The notes below the pieces were generated by a model that searched no databases, had not been told where the DNA came from, and was given only the letters and a program-made list of their open reading frames with translations. 64,000 bases of DNA from Pseudomonas entomophila (GTDB lineage: Bacteria; Pseudomonadota; Gammaproteobacteria; Pseudomonadales; Pseudomonadaceae), in NCBI RefSeq assembly GCF_029478665.1, contig NZ_JARPQB010000012.1, forward strand, positions 1 to 64,000. Direction: 5' to 3'. Shown in pieces: positions 8,459-16,518 of the stretch. The position numbers and the translations under genes were made by a program. Each line of letters starts with the position of its first letter. Position 1 is the first letter of the stretch.

Positions 8459-8950
8459 TCAAGCCAGGGGCGCCGTGCTTTTGACCGCCGCCAGCTCCGG
8501 ATGGGCGACCAGCTTGTCGATGTGCAACTCGTCGTTGTTCATCCAGGTTTCGGTCAATACCCGGTAATGCTCCATGTCGCGGCAGCGCATGCGCAGGCTG
8601 TAGTCGAAGTGGCCGCTGATCAGCTGGCATTCGTACACCTGCGGGCAGGCCCGCACAGTGGCTTCGAAGGCCTTCTGCGCGGAGCGCCCGCTCTGGTTGG
8701 ACAGCGCCACCAGCACCAGCAATGACAGGCCGGGCGAGACCTGCTGCAGGTCGATGATCGCCCCGTAGCCGCGGATAACGCCGCGCCGTTCCAGCTTGCG
8801 CACCCGTTCCAGGCAGGGCCTGGGCGTCAGGTGCACGAGGGTGGAGAGCTTTTCATAGGTGATCCTTCCCTGGTGGCGCAGCACGTCGATGATGGCTTCA
8901 TCGATGCGATCCAGTGGTGCGACGGCGGTGCTAGTGGCCTTGGTATCCAT
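8459..8950 (-). CDS. Lrp/AsnC-family regulator
   Basis: A 163-residue protein with an N-terminal helix-turn-helix (IDEAIIDVLRHQGRITYEKL, then LVHLTPRPCLERVRKLERRGVIRGY) and a C-terminal RAM/ligand domain (LSLLVLVALSNQ, ACPQVYECQLISGHFDYSL). Such proteins sense amino acids as octamers. Its start lies 13 bp after the stop of the transporter ATPase gene, so it is likely the last gene of the transporter operon. It is the best candidate to bind the 15-bp dyads upstream of the binding-protein gene and of ctlX, which have Lrp-like CAG...CTG ends. Confidence 0.88.
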   Translation of the reverse strand: MDTKATSTAVAPLDRIDEAIIDVLRHQGRITYEKLSTLVHLTPRPCLERVRKLERRGVIRGYGAIIDLQQVSPGLSLLVLVALSNQSGRSAQKAFEATVRACPQVYECQLISGHFDYSLRMRCRDMEHYRVLTETWMNNDELHIDKLVAHPELAAVKSTAPLA

Positions 8951-8963
8951 ATACGGCGTGACT

Positions 8964-9782
8964 TCACTTGAGGCGGTTGGAGAGGAACTGCCGCAGGCGC
9001 TCGCTCTGTGGCCGGTCGAGGATCTCGGCGCTGCCGTGCTCTTCGACCAGGCCCTGGTGCAGGAACAGCACCTGGCTCGACACCTGGCGGGCGAACCCCA
9101 TTTCATGGGTGACCATGAGCATGGTACGTCCTTCCTCGGCGAGCGTCTGTATCACCTTGAGCACCTCGCCGACCAGCTCCGGGTCGAGGGCCGAGGTGGG
9201 TTCGTCGAAGAGGATGATCTCCGGCTCCATGGCCAGCGCCCGGGCAATGGCCACGCGTTGTTGCTGGCCGCCGGAGAGGAACGCCGGGTACTGCTCGGCG
9301 GCGCGCGCCGGCAGGCCGACCTTGTCCAGGTATTTGCGGGCTCGGGCCTCGGCTTCGCTGGCACTGACGCCCAGCACCTTGCGCGGCGCCAGGCAGATGT
9401 TCTCCAGCACCGTGAGGTGGCTCCACAGGTTGAAGTGCTGGAACACCATGGCCAGGCGCGTGCGCAGGTTCTGCAACTGGGCCGGTGGCGGGGTGCGGGT
9501 GCCGGGGTGGATCTCCAGGGTCTGGCCGTCGAGGGTGATGCTGCCGGCGTCGGGCTGCTCGAGGAAGTTGATGCAGCGCAGGAAGGTGCTCTTGCCCGAG
9601 CCGCTGGCGCCGATCAGGCTGATCACGTCGCCCTTGCGCGCCTGCAACGAGACGCCCTTGAGCACCTGGTGATCGCCGTAGTGCTTGTGCAGGCCCTCGA
9701 CGCTGAGCTTGATGGCGCCGGCATGGGCACGCGCTGCCGGGGCCTGTTCGAAGGAGTTGAGTGGCAATGCGGTAGCAGTCAT
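8964..9782 (-). CDS. Polar amino acid ABC transporter, ATP-binding subunit
   Basis: A 272-residue ATPase of the HisP/AotP type. Walker A is GASGSGKST, the signature LSGGQQQR, Walker B IILFDEPTSALDP, and the switch His in VTHEMGFA. The first 25 residues are a short extension before the domain. It is four bases from the HisM-like permease gene, and energizes import of basic amino acids together with the two permeases and binding protein upstream. Confidence 0.93.
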   Translation of the reverse strand: MTATALPLNSFEQAPAARAHAGAIKLSVEGLHKHYGDHQVLKGVSLQARKGDVISLIGASGSGKSTFLRCINFLEQPDAGSITLDGQTLEIHPGTRTPPPAQLQNLRTRLAMVFQHFNLWSHLTVLENICLAPRKVLGVSASEAEARARKYLDKVGLPARAAEQYPAFLSGGQQQRVAIARALAMEPEIILFDEPTSALDPELVGEVLKVIQTLAEEGRTMLMVTHEMGFARQVSSQVLFLHQGLVEEHGSAEILDRPQSERLRQFLSNRLK

Positions 9783-9786
9783 GAAA

Positions 9787-10500
9787 TCAGCCTCGGGCAG
9801 GGACAAGGAAGCGCATCCAGCGGCGCTCGGCCAGTCGGAACAGGCCGACCAGGGCGAAGGACAGCAGCATGTACAGCAGGGCGGCCACACCAAAGGCCTG
9901 GAAGGTCAGGAAGGTCGCGGCATTGGCGTCGCGGGCCACCTTGAGGATGTCGGCGACGGTGGCGGTGAAGGCCAGCGAGGTGGCGTGCAGCATCAGGATC
10001 AGTTCGTTGCTGTAGGCCGGCAGCGAGCGGCGCAGGGCGGCAGGCAATACCAGGAACAGGTTGAGCTTCCAGCCTCTGAGCCCATAAGCCTGGGCTGCCT
10101 CCAGCTCACCGGCCGGCAGGTTGCGGATGGCTCCGGCGAAGATTTCCACGGTGTAGGCGCAGGTGTTGAGCACGAACGCCAGCAATGTGCAGTTGATCGC
10201 GTTTCGGAAGAACTGGTCGAGCAGAGCGTGCTCGCGCACCACCTGCAGGCTATAGAGGCCGGTGTAGCAGATCAGCAACTGGATATAGAGCGGCGTGCCG
10301 CGGAACACGAAGGTGTACAGCTGCACCGGCAGGCGCAGCCAGGCGTTGCGCGAGGCCCGGGCCAGGGCCAGGGGCAGGGAGAGCGCCAGGCCCAGGACCA
10401 TGCTGGCGACAAACAGCCAGAGGGTCATGGCCAGCCCCGACAGGCCGTTGCCATCGCTGTACAGGTAGGCCAGGCCATATTCCTGAAGGAGTTCGATCAT
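9787..10500 (-). CDS. Polar amino acid ABC transporter permease (HisM-like)
   Basis: A 237-residue inner membrane protein with about five hydrophobic segments and the permease EAA loop (EAAQAYGLRGWKLNLFLVLP) that docks on the ATPase. The conserved FRGTPLYIQLL segment is typical of HisM/AotM. Its ATG overlaps the stop of the preceding permease gene by four bases (ATGA), indicating translational coupling. Confidence 0.92.
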   Translation of the reverse strand: MIELLQEYGLAYLYSDGNGLSGLAMTLWLFVASMVLGLALSLPLALARASRNAWLRLPVQLYTFVFRGTPLYIQLLICYTGLYSLQVVREHALLDQFFRNAINCTLLAFVLNTCAYTVEIFAGAIRNLPAGELEAAQAYGLRGWKLNLFLVLPAALRRSLPAYSNELILMLHATSLAFTATVADILKVARDANAATFLTFQAFGVAALLYMLLSFALVGLFRLAERRWMRFLVPARG

Positions 10501-11204
10501 CGCGCCAGCTCCTTGATGCCGATGTTGTAGCGCCGCTCAAGGTGCCTGAACAGGCGGTTGGAGAGGGTGGTGATGAGCAGGTAGACCAGCCCCGCCAGGC
10601 TCAGGAAGAACAGCACGTCGTTGGTGGTCTTGCCGGCGTTCTGCGCGGCCTTGACCAGGTCGGCCAGGCCGATGATCGAGACCAGTGCGGTGGACTTGAG
10701 CAGTACCAGCCAGTTGTTGCCCAGCCCCGGCAGGGCGAAGCGCATCAGTTGCGGGAACAGCACCAGGCGAAAGCGCTGGGCGCGGCTCAGGCCATAGGCG
10801 GTGGCCGCCTCCAGCTGGCCGGCCGGCACGCTGAGGATGGCGCCACGGAAGTTCTCGGTGAAGTAGGCGCCATAAATGAAACCGAGGGTGATCACCCCGG
10901 CGCCGAACGGGTCGATCTCCACGTAGTCCCAGCCCAGCGCCTCGGTCAGGTCGTTGAGCCAGATCTGCATGCTGTAGAAGATCAGCAGGATCAGTACCAG
11001 GTCGGGAACGCTGCGGATCAGCGTGGTGTAGAGGGTGGCCGGTACGCGCAGCAGGGGTGAGCGGGACAGCTTGGCGCTGGCGCCGAGCAGGCCGAGCAAC
11101 AGGCTCAGGGCCAGCGACAACAAGGCCAGCTTGATCGTCATCCAGGTGCCTTGGGCCAGCAGCGGGCCGAAGCCTTGCAGGCCGCTTGTGAGGAAATCGT
11201 GCAT
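10497..11204 (-). CDS. Polar amino acid ABC transporter permease (HisQ-like)
   Basis: A 235-residue inner membrane protein with the HisQ/AotQ marks IRSVPDLVLILLIFY and the EAA loop (EAATAYGLSRAQRFRLVLFP). It pairs with the HisM-like subunit to form the membrane channel. A short REP palindrome lies in the 71-bp space before it, after the binding-protein gene; such elements often set the high ratio of binding protein to membrane subunits. Confidence 0.92.
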   Translation of the reverse strand: MHDFLTSGLQGFGPLLAQGTWMTIKLALLSLALSLLLGLLGASAKLSRSPLLRVPATLYTTLIRSVPDLVLILLIFYSMQIWLNDLTEALGWDYVEIDPFGAGVITLGFIYGAYFTENFRGAILSVPAGQLEAATAYGLSRAQRFRLVLFPQLMRFALPGLGNNWLVLLKSTALVSIIGLADLVKAAQNAGKTTNDVLFFLSLAGLVYLLITTLSNRLFRHLERRYNIGIKELAR

Positions 11205-11228
11205 GGGCGGAATCTCGCGGGGAGGCTA

Positions 11229-11251
11229 TCGCGGGGCAAGCCCGCTCCCCC
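11229..11251. repeat. REP-type palindrome (GCGGG variant)
   Basis: Hairpin gcggg-gcaag-cccgc with a truncated ctcccc tail, between the binding-protein gene and the first permease gene. Confidence 0.7.
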
Positions 11252-11275
11252 TAAGGGAGCGGGCAGCCTGCCGGG

Positions 11276-12058
11276 TCACTCGTTGTAGATGTCCAGGTCG
11301 CCGACATACTTCTTCTGGATCTCGGCATAGGTGCCATCGGCATGGATCATGGCGATACCCTTGTCGAGCAGGGCCTTGAGCTCCGGGTCGGTCTTGCGCA
11401 AACCCATGGCGATGTCCAGCGGCAGGGTCGGGTCCTTGATCGCCGGGCCGCTCTTGAAGTCGGCGCCTTCAGGCTTGGAGAGGAAGTTGAGCTGGGCCTC
11501 GAGCTTGTCGGTGACGGTGGCATCGAGGCGCCCGTTCATCAGGTCGGCGTAGTTCTGGTCCTGGGCCTGGTAGGCCCTGACCTGCGCCCCCAGCGGCGCC
11601 AGCACGGCGCGGGCATAGGCCTCCTGCAGCGAACCCTGCAGCACGCCGACCTGCTTGCCCTTGAGCGATTCGACCGTGTCGCCGAAAGCGGCCGACTTGC
11701 GCACGATCACCGAGGTCGGGCTGAGGAACAGCTTGTGGGTGAAGTCGATCTGTTTCAGGCGCGCCGGTGTAACCGCCATCGACGACATGATGGCGTCGAA
11801 CTTGCGTGCACGCAGGGCGGGGATCATGCCGTCGAATTCGTTGTGCACCCAGGTGCATTTGACTTGCAGTTTCAAGCAGATGGCGTTGCCCAGTTCGATG
11901 TCGAAGCCTTGCAGGCTGCCATCGGCGGCAACGGATTCGAAGGGGGGGTACTCGGGGTAGACGCCGAAGCGGATCTCGGTCCATTCCTTGGCGTGGGAAA
12001 CGGTGGTGGCACACAGCGAGAACAGCAGCACGCCGAGGCGTTTTCGCATGGAGAGCAT
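11276..12058 (-). CDS. Basic amino acid ABC transporter substrate-binding protein
   Basis: A 260-residue periplasmic protein of the ArgT/HisJ/AotJ type. It has a signal peptide ending near VSHA, then the family segments EIRFGVYPEYPPFE, GFDIELGNAICLKLQVKC (with the conserved disulfide cysteine), and MIPALRARKFDAIMSSMAVTPAR. It likely binds arginine, ornithine or a related amino acid. The first ATG is preferred because AGGGA lies about nine bases upstream; the second (three codons later) has no site. It heads the transporter operon. Upstream are three copies of a 15-bp dyad. Confidence 0.92.
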   Translation of the reverse strand: MLSMRKRLGVLLFSLCATTVSHAKEWTEIRFGVYPEYPPFESVAADGSLQGFDIELGNAICLKLQVKCTWVHNEFDGMIPALRARKFDAIMSSMAVTPARLKQIDFTHKLFLSPTSVIVRKSAAFGDTVESLKGKQVGVLQGSLQEAYARAVLAPLGAQVRAYQAQDQNYADLMNGRLDATVTDKLEAQLNFLSKPEGADFKSGPAIKDPTLPLDIAMGLRKTDPELKALLDKGIAMIHADGTYAEIQKKYVGDLDIYNE

Positions 12059-12189
12059 GGTCTTGGGTCCCTGGGTGTTGTTATTGGTAGTAGGGCGATT
12101 ACCGCGTGTAGGTCCGTCGGTGACTCATGGGTCGGGCTCAGGATGCGCGAGATAGACCGGTTTTTTGTGTCGTTTGCTAGCGCGCGGGG

Positions 12190-12276
12190 TGCCGGAATCG
12201 GCTGTTAGGCTCCTCGTGGCAGCGGAATCGGCTGTTCCGACAAAGATTTATGGAAGTGCGACAGCGGATTCCGCGT
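12190..12276. promoter_or_regulatory. Three Lrp-like 15-bp dyads upstream of the transporter
   Basis: Copies at 12190-12204 (TGCCGGAATCGGCTG), 12220-12234 (CAGCGGAATCGGCTG) and 12262-12276 (CAGCGGATTCCGCGT, opposite orientation). Centres are 30 and 42 bp apart, close to whole turns of the helix. A fourth, perfect copy lies upstream of ctlX. The length and the CAG...CTG ends match the general Lrp-family site. The rest of this 324-bp space (12059-12382) holds a REP pair next to ocd and no recognisable gene. Confidence 0.5.
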
Positions 12277-12290
12277 ATCCAGCGCGCCCC

Positions 12291-12374
12291 GTAGGAGCGG
12301 CTTCAGCCGCGATCACCCGCGAAGCGGGTGCCAGGCACCGCGGCGTCTGCATCGCGGCTGAAGCCGCTCCTACA
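12291..12374. repeat. Paired REP element, outward-facing
   Basis: Two copies of gtaggagcggcttcagccgcgat in inverted orientation with the gtaggag ends outward, around a central hairpin cacccgc-gaa-gcgggtg. It lies immediately after the ocd stop and may end its transcript. Confidence 0.85.
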
Positions 12375-12382
12375 AGGGGCAA

Positions 12383-13429
12383 TCAGGCTGCGTTGGCCTT
12401 GGCTCGTGCCGCGGTGGGCTGCAGCAAGGCGAACAGGTCTTTCGGGTTCTCAAGTGCAGGCACCAGCGCGATGTCATGCCCGATATCCAGCGCCCGGGCC
12501 ACATCCAGCACATAACGCAGCGCCGAGTAGTCCTCCAGGGCAAACCCGACCGAATCGAACAGGGTTACCTGCGTAGCGTTCTCGCGGCCCACCACGCGGC
12601 CTTCGACGACTTCCCAGAACTCGGTGGTCGGCGAGTCGCTCGGCATCTGCTGGATCTCGCCCTCGATACGGCTTTGTGGCTCGTACTCGACGATCACCCG
12701 CGCACGCTCGACGATGTCGCGGTGCAGCTCGGTCTTGCCTGGGCAGTCGCCACCGACCGCATTGAGGTGCATGCCCGGCTCGATCATCTCTGGGGTGAGG
12801 ATGGTGGCGTAGGCCTTGTCCGCGGTCACCGTGGTGACGATGTCGGCGCCGCGCACCGCTTCGGCCACGTTGTTGGCGATGGTCAGCTTGAGGGCTGGAT
12901 AGCCCGCCAGGTTGGCGGCCAGTTTTTCACTTGCCGCACGGTCGATGTCGAACAGGCGAATCTCGTCGATGCCCAGCAGCGTGTGGAAGGCGATCGCCTG
13001 GAATTCGCTTTGCGAGCCGTTGCCGATCAGCGCCATGCGCTTGCTGTCCGGGCGCGCCAGGTAGCGGGCGGCCAGGGCCGAAGTGGCGGCGGTGCGGATC
13101 GCGGTGGTCAGGGTCATCTCGCTGAGCAGCACCGGCGTGCCGGTGTCGACATCGCCCAGGGCACCGAAGGCCATTACCGTGAGCAGGCCGTTGTGGGTGT
13201 TCTTCGGATGCCCGTTGACGTACTTGAAGGCGTACAGGTTGGCGTCGGACACCGGCATCAGCTCGATCACCCCGTCAGGCGAGTGGTTGGCCAGGCGCGC
13301 GCACTTCTCGAAGTCGTGCCAGCGCAGGTAGTCCTGGCGAATGTACTCGGCCATCTCTTCCAGGCAGGTGGGCAGGCCCTTGCGGTTGACCAGGTGGGCG
13401 AGGTCTTGCACATCGATATAACGGGTCAT
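12383..13429 (-). CDS. Ornithine cyclodeaminase
   Basis: A 348-residue enzyme of the ornithine cyclodeaminase/mu-crystallin family, converting ornithine to proline and ammonia with NAD. Seen are the substrate-side motif GVIELMPVSDANLYAFKYVN, and the nucleotide-binding segment MALIGNGSQSEFQAIAFHTL followed by an acidic residue in RLFDID, then DIVTTVTADK. Length is that of the bacterial enzymes. AAGGAGCC precedes the ATG by six bases; an upstream in-frame extension overlaps the preceding gene and is not supported. It follows ctlX by 19 bp, so the two form an arginine/citrulline/ornithine catabolic pair next to a matching uptake system. Confidence 0.92.
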   Translation of the reverse strand: MTRYIDVQDLAHLVNRKGLPTCLEEMAEYIRQDYLRWHDFEKCARLANHSPDGVIELMPVSDANLYAFKYVNGHPKNTHNGLLTVMAFGALGDVDTGTPVLLSEMTLTTAIRTAATSALAARYLARPDSKRMALIGNGSQSEFQAIAFHTLLGIDEIRLFDIDRAASEKLAANLAGYPALKLTIANNVAEAVRGADIVTTVTADKAYATILTPEMIEPGMHLNAVGGDCPGKTELHRDIVERARVIVEYEPQSRIEGEIQQMPSDSPTTEFWEVVEGRVVGRENATQVTLFDSVGFALEDYSALRYVLDVARALDIGHDIALVPALENPKDLFALLQPTAARAKANAA

Positions 13430-13448
13430 GATGAGGCTCCTTTTCAAG

Positions 13449-14366
13449 TCAGTGGCGCGAGGGCAGGTGGACTTCGGCGAGCATGCAGCGTGCGCTGCCG
13501 CCACCGATGCGTTCGATATGATCGATATTCACCACCACGGGGTGGCTGTGCTGCTCCACCTGGTGGCGTTGTCGCGGGTCCAGCGAGCGCCAGGCGCTGC
13601 GTGACATCACCAGCAGCGAGCGACCGTCACGGTCGTGGACTTCGAGCATGTTGCCGGCGAAGTTCTCCAACTGCTCGAAGGTCAACGCCAGGACCTGTTT
13701 GCCGGTATCGCGCAGCGAATGTTCGAGGGCGCGGCGTTCGGTGGTGTGGGGCAGGGCATCGAGACAGGCCACGGCCAACTGGCGGCCGACGTTCATCATC
13801 ACGTTGCTGTGGTAGATCGGAGCGTGCTGGCGGTCGACGGCGTGGAACAGGCACAGGCGGTAGTCGAGCTGTTCGGCGAACTGGCGCAGGGCGTGTTCGT
13901 GGGTGCGGCCGGAGTGGCAGGCATAGCTGATGCGGTGCTCGCGGTCGAGAACCATGCTGCCGGTGCCTTCGAGGAACAGATTCTGCTGTTCCAGCGGGCT
14001 CAGGTCGACGGTGCGTTGGATGGCAAAACGCTCCTCCAGTACGCGCAAGGCCCCCTTGTCGCGCTCCAGGCGACGGTTGCGGCCTTCCATCGGGTAGAGC
14101 ACCAGGCTGCCGTCGGCATGGCTGCTCCACCAGTTGTTGGGGAAGATCGAATCCGGCGTGTGGGGCTCGGGCGTATCCTGCACCACCAGCACCTCGACAC
14201 CATGCAGGCGCAGGGTTTCGACGTAGCCGTCGAATTCTTCCAGGGCCTTCTCGCTGGCCGTCGCCGGGTCCAGTGGCGCTTGCTGGAAGCGGTTGTTGAG
14301 CGCGGTGTCCGGGTTGAAGGTGAACCGCGCGGGGCGAATCATGAGGACGGTATTTGTTGTTTGCAT
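13449..14366 (-). CDS. ctlX: CtlX-like amidinotransferase-fold hydrolase
   Basis: A 305-residue protein of the arginine deiminase/DDAH fold. Diagnostic parts are the N-terminal NTVLMIRPARFTFNPDTA, DSIFPNNWWSSHADGSLVLYP, the catalytic histidine region CHSGRTHEHALRQFAEQL, and the nucleophilic Cys in GGGSARCMLAEVHLP about 12 residues from the end. This subgroup is usually called the citrulline utilisation hydrolase CtlX. The start MQTTN is chosen by homology length; no good ribosome site is visible for it or for the alternative GTG five codons upstream. It sits directly upstream of ocd. Confidence 0.85.
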   Translation of the reverse strand: MQTTNTVLMIRPARFTFNPDTALNNRFQQAPLDPATASEKALEEFDGYVETLRLHGVEVLVVQDTPEPHTPDSIFPNNWWSSHADGSLVLYPMEGRNRRLERDKGALRVLEERFAIQRTVDLSPLEQQNLFLEGTGSMVLDREHRISYACHSGRTHEHALRQFAEQLDYRLCLFHAVDRQHAPIYHSNVMMNVGRQLAVACLDALPHTTERRALEHSLRDTGKQVLALTFEQLENFAGNMLEVHDRDGRSLLVMSRSAWRSLDPRQRHQVEQHSHPVVVNIDHIERIGGGSARCMLAEVHLPSRH

Positions 14367-14478
14367 TGGGCACGCATCCACGGGTGGGCTGTGTGTCCAT
14401 TGTCGAGGGGATCGGTAAAAGATCCCGGCTGAAGCGTGAATGACTGGCAGCCGGAACCAGCTGAAATAGGGTGGCCGT

Positions 14479-14493
14479 CAGCCGAATCGGCTG
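14479..14493. promoter_or_regulatory. Perfect 15-bp dyad upstream of ctlX
   Basis: CAGCCGAATCGGCTG: perfect 7-bp arms around a central A, centred 120 bp before the ctlX start. It is the best copy of the motif found three times upstream of the transporter operon. Confidence 0.5.
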
Positions 14494-14502
14494 TTGCGTC
14501 TC

Positions 14503-14589
14503 GTAGGCGCCGGCCTTGCCGGCGAACACCAGCGCAGCCGGTGCCATGCGTCGCGGCGCTTGTTTCGCCAGCAAGGCTGGCTCCTACAG
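14503..14589. repeat. Paired REP element
   Basis: gtaggcgccggccttgccggcg at one end and cgccagcaaggctggctcctac at the other, in inverted orientation with unlike arms (GCCGGC and GCCAGC variants). It fills the space between ctlX and the folD terminator. Confidence 0.8.
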
Positions 14590-14611
14590 GGCCTTTGCAC
14601 GGGGGCGCAAA

Positions 14612-14641
14612 CAGAAACGGCGCCTCGAAGGGCGCCGTTTC
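14612..14641 (-). terminator. Rho-independent terminator of folD
   Basis: Stem AACGGCGCC/GGCGCCGTT around a short loop (tcgaag), with T-rich sequence on the minus-strand side. It lies 19 bp beyond the folD stop. Confidence 0.75.
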
Positions 14642-14659
14642 TCTTAATGCCTGAACAAC

Positions 14660-15514
14660 TTACTTATGCAGCTCTTCAGCCGCATACAAGGTGTTTTCCA
14701 GCAGGCACGCACGGGTCATCGGGCCCACGCCGCCCGGCACCGGGGTGATCCAGCCCGCGCGGGGCAGGGCGGTCTCGTAGACCACGTCGCCCACCAGCTT
14801 GCCGTCTTCCTGGCGGTTGATGCCGACGTCGATGACGATGGCGCCTTCCTTGACCCACTCACCCTTGACCAGGCCCGGCTTGCCGGCGGCGACCACCACC
14901 AGGTCGGCGCGGCCGACATGGCCGGCCAGGTCCTTGGTGAAGCGGTGGCAGACGGTCACGGTGCAGCCGGCCAGCAGCAGCTCCATGGCCATGGGGCGAC
15001 CGACGATGTTCGAGGCGCCGACGATCACTGCGTTCATGCCGTACAGGTCCTGGCCGGTGCTTTCCAGCAGGGTCATGATGCCTTTCGGGGTGCAGGGGCG
15101 CAGCAGGGGAATGCGCTGGGCCAGGCGACCGATGTTGTACGGGTGGAAGCCGTCGACGTCTTTATCCGGGCGGATGCGCTCGAGCAGCAGCGAGGCATCC
15201 AGGTGTGCCGGCAGCGGCAACTGCAACAGGATGCCGTCGACGGCCGGGTCGTCGTTGAGGCGGTCGATCAGGTCGGTCAGGGCTTGCTGCGTGGTATCGC
15301 TGGGCAGGTCGAACGCTTGCGAGATGAAGCCGACTTCTTCGCAGTCCTTGCGCTTGTGCGAGACATAGACTTGGGAGGCCGGATCGGTACCGACCAGGAT
15401 CACCGCCAGGCCTGGTGTGCGCAGGCCCTGCTGGCGGCGCTCGGCGACACGTTGGGCGATCTGCTGGCGCAGGTTGGCGGCGATCGCCTTGCCATCGATA
15501 AGGTGTGCAGTCAT
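14660..15514 (-). CDS. folD: Methylenetetrahydrofolate dehydrogenase/cyclohydrolase
   Basis: The 284-residue bifunctional FolD, interconverting 5,10-methylene-THF and 10-formyl-THF with NADP. The active-site lysine lies in [13 protein letters not shown]; further marks are GILLQLPLP, the nucleotide-binding [18 protein letters not shown], and the closing [16 protein letters not shown]. Length and start ([12 protein letters not shown]) match the family. It is divergent from the tRNA cluster, with about 250 bp between them that contain the tRNA promoter. Confidence 0.96.
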   Translation of the reverse strand: MTAHLIDGKAIAANLRQQIAQRVAERRQQGLRTPGLAVILVGTDPASQVYVSHKRKDCEEVGFISQAFDLPSDTTQQALTDLIDRLNDDPAVDGILLQLPLPAHLDASLLLERIRPDKDVDGFHPYNIGRLAQRIPLLRPCTPKGIMTLLESTGQDLYGMNAVIVGASNIVGRPMAMELLLAGCTVTVCHRFTKDLAGHVGRADLVVVAAGKPGLVKGEWVKEGAIVIDVGINRQEDGKLVGDVVYETALPRAGWITPVPGGVGPMTRACLLENTLYAAEELHK

Positions 15515-15619
15515 AGACGCGTGATTAACCATCGAGAAGGGAACATGAAGAAGGCGGCATTCTCTCACGAGACGGCCCGAGGGCAAAGGCGGATGGTCGG
15601 GCAAATTCCCTAAGCCCTT

Positions 15620-15675
15620 CAATAAATTATATTTTTTTGAAAAATATGTTGACGCCCTGCAGGGTCGTCTATAAG
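15620..15675 (+). promoter_or_regulatory. tRNA operon promoter with A/T-rich upstream element
   Basis: TTGACG at 15649-15654 and TATAAG at 15670-15675 with a 15-bp spacer, directly after about 28 bp of almost pure A/T that would act as an UP element. A G/C-rich discriminator (cgccgc) follows, as in stringently controlled stable RNA promoters. The short spacer is the weak point. Confidence 0.6.
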
Positions 15676-15766
15676 ATTCGCCGCACTTGTCGGGCACTGC
15701 CTGGCACGGGTTGGCAAGGTCGGGCAGAATAAGCGGTTGGTTTGTTCGGCTTGACTGTAAGCTTAA

Positions 15767-15843
15767 GCGCCCGTAGCTCAGCTGGATAGAGCATCCGCCT
15801 TCTAAGCGGATGGTCGCAGGTTCGAGTCCTGCCGGGTGCGCCA
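15767..15843 (+). tRNA. tRNA-Arg (UCU)
   Basis: A full cloverleaf of 77 bases including encoded CCA. The acceptor GCGCCCG pairs with CGGGTGC (one G-T), the D-arm is agctcagctggatagagc, the anticodon stem tccgc/gcgga holds loop cttctaa with TCT, and the T-arm is gcaggttcgagtcctgc. Confidence 0.97.
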
Positions 15844-15877
15844 TTAAGGCCTGGGCAAGTAAGCAGTACCGCAATAT

Positions 15878-15954
15878 GGTGGGCGTAGCTCAGTTGGTAG
15901 AGCGCCGGATTGTGATTCCGGTTGTCGTGGGTTCGATTCCCATCGTCCACCCCA
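15878..15954 (+). tRNA. tRNA-His (GUG), copy 1
   Basis: A cloverleaf with anticodon GTG in ccggattgtgattccgg and encoded CCA. The extra 5' G typical of tRNA-His is present (G opposite the discriminator C). It is identical to the copy about 250 bp downstream. Confidence 0.97.
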
Positions 15955-15964
15955 GATTCTACAG

Positions 15965-16001
15965 GGGCGCCTTGATTGAATGATCCGGCGCCTTTGTTTT
16001 T
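15965..16001 (+). terminator. Terminator after first tRNA-His
   Basis: GGCGCC arms around about 18 bases followed by tttgttttt. It lies inside the tRNA cluster, between tRNA-His 1 and tRNA-Leu, so full read-through to the later tRNAs is uncertain. Confidence 0.65.
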
Positions 16002-16010
16002 GAGTGTCAT

Positions 16011-16095
16011 GCGGACGTGGTGAAATTGGTAGACACACTGGATTTAGGTTCCAGCGGCGCAAGCTGTAAGAGTTCGAGTCTCTTCGTCCGCACCA
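16011..16095 (+). tRNA. tRNA-Leu (UAG)
   Basis: An 85-base class II tRNA with acceptor GCGGACG/CGTCCGC, anticodon TAG in ctggatttaggttccag, a long variable arm (cggcgcaagctg) and encoded CCA. Confidence 0.97.
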
Positions 16096-16130
16096 TGTTT
16101 CTGTAAGTTTGTACCGCAATATTGCATTAT

Positions 16131-16207
16131 GGTGGGCGTAGCTCAGTTGGTAGAGCGCCGGATTGTGATTCCGGTTGTCGTGGGTTCGATTCCCATCGTC
16201 CACCCCA
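16131..16207 (+). tRNA. tRNA-His (GUG), copy 2
   Basis: Base-for-base the same as the first tRNA-His, including the extra 5' G and CCA. The flank gtaccgcaatat precedes both copies and similar terminators follow both, showing a segmental duplication. Confidence 0.97.
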
Positions 16208-16215
16208 TATTTCAG

Positions 16216-16250
16216 AAGGCGCCTTGATCCTATGGTCAGGCGCCTTTTTT
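16216..16250 (+). terminator. Terminator of the tRNA cluster
   Basis: AAGGCGCC and GGCGCCTT arms followed by six Ts, starting nine bases after the second tRNA-His. Confidence 0.85.
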
Positions 16251-16266
16251 GTCTCTGTCTCCTGTG

Positions 16267-16293
16267 AAAATGCCGCAGAACGCGGCATTTTTC
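16267..16293. terminator. Second terminator-like hairpin
   Basis: AAAATGCCGC and GCGGCATTTT arms with a five-base loop; A-run and T-run on either side make it work in both directions. It backs up the tRNA terminator. Confidence 0.7.
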
Positions 16294-16518
16294 GTTTCTG
16301 CGCCCTGGGTCGACGGGGCGGAATTCTGGCGCGAGCGTCATTTCGCTGGCGTCGCACCGCCTGCGAGTGGGCAGCAGGTGTGCAATGAGTGCCGGTGTCG
16401 CAAGGGTTGCAGGCGGCAAGTAGGAGCTGGTCGGTTTCTTGCTAGGGGTTGGTTATTGCGCGCGCGTCCATCGCTGGTATGCACGGGCGTGGCCATTCTC
16501 TGAAAACAAGGAAAGACC

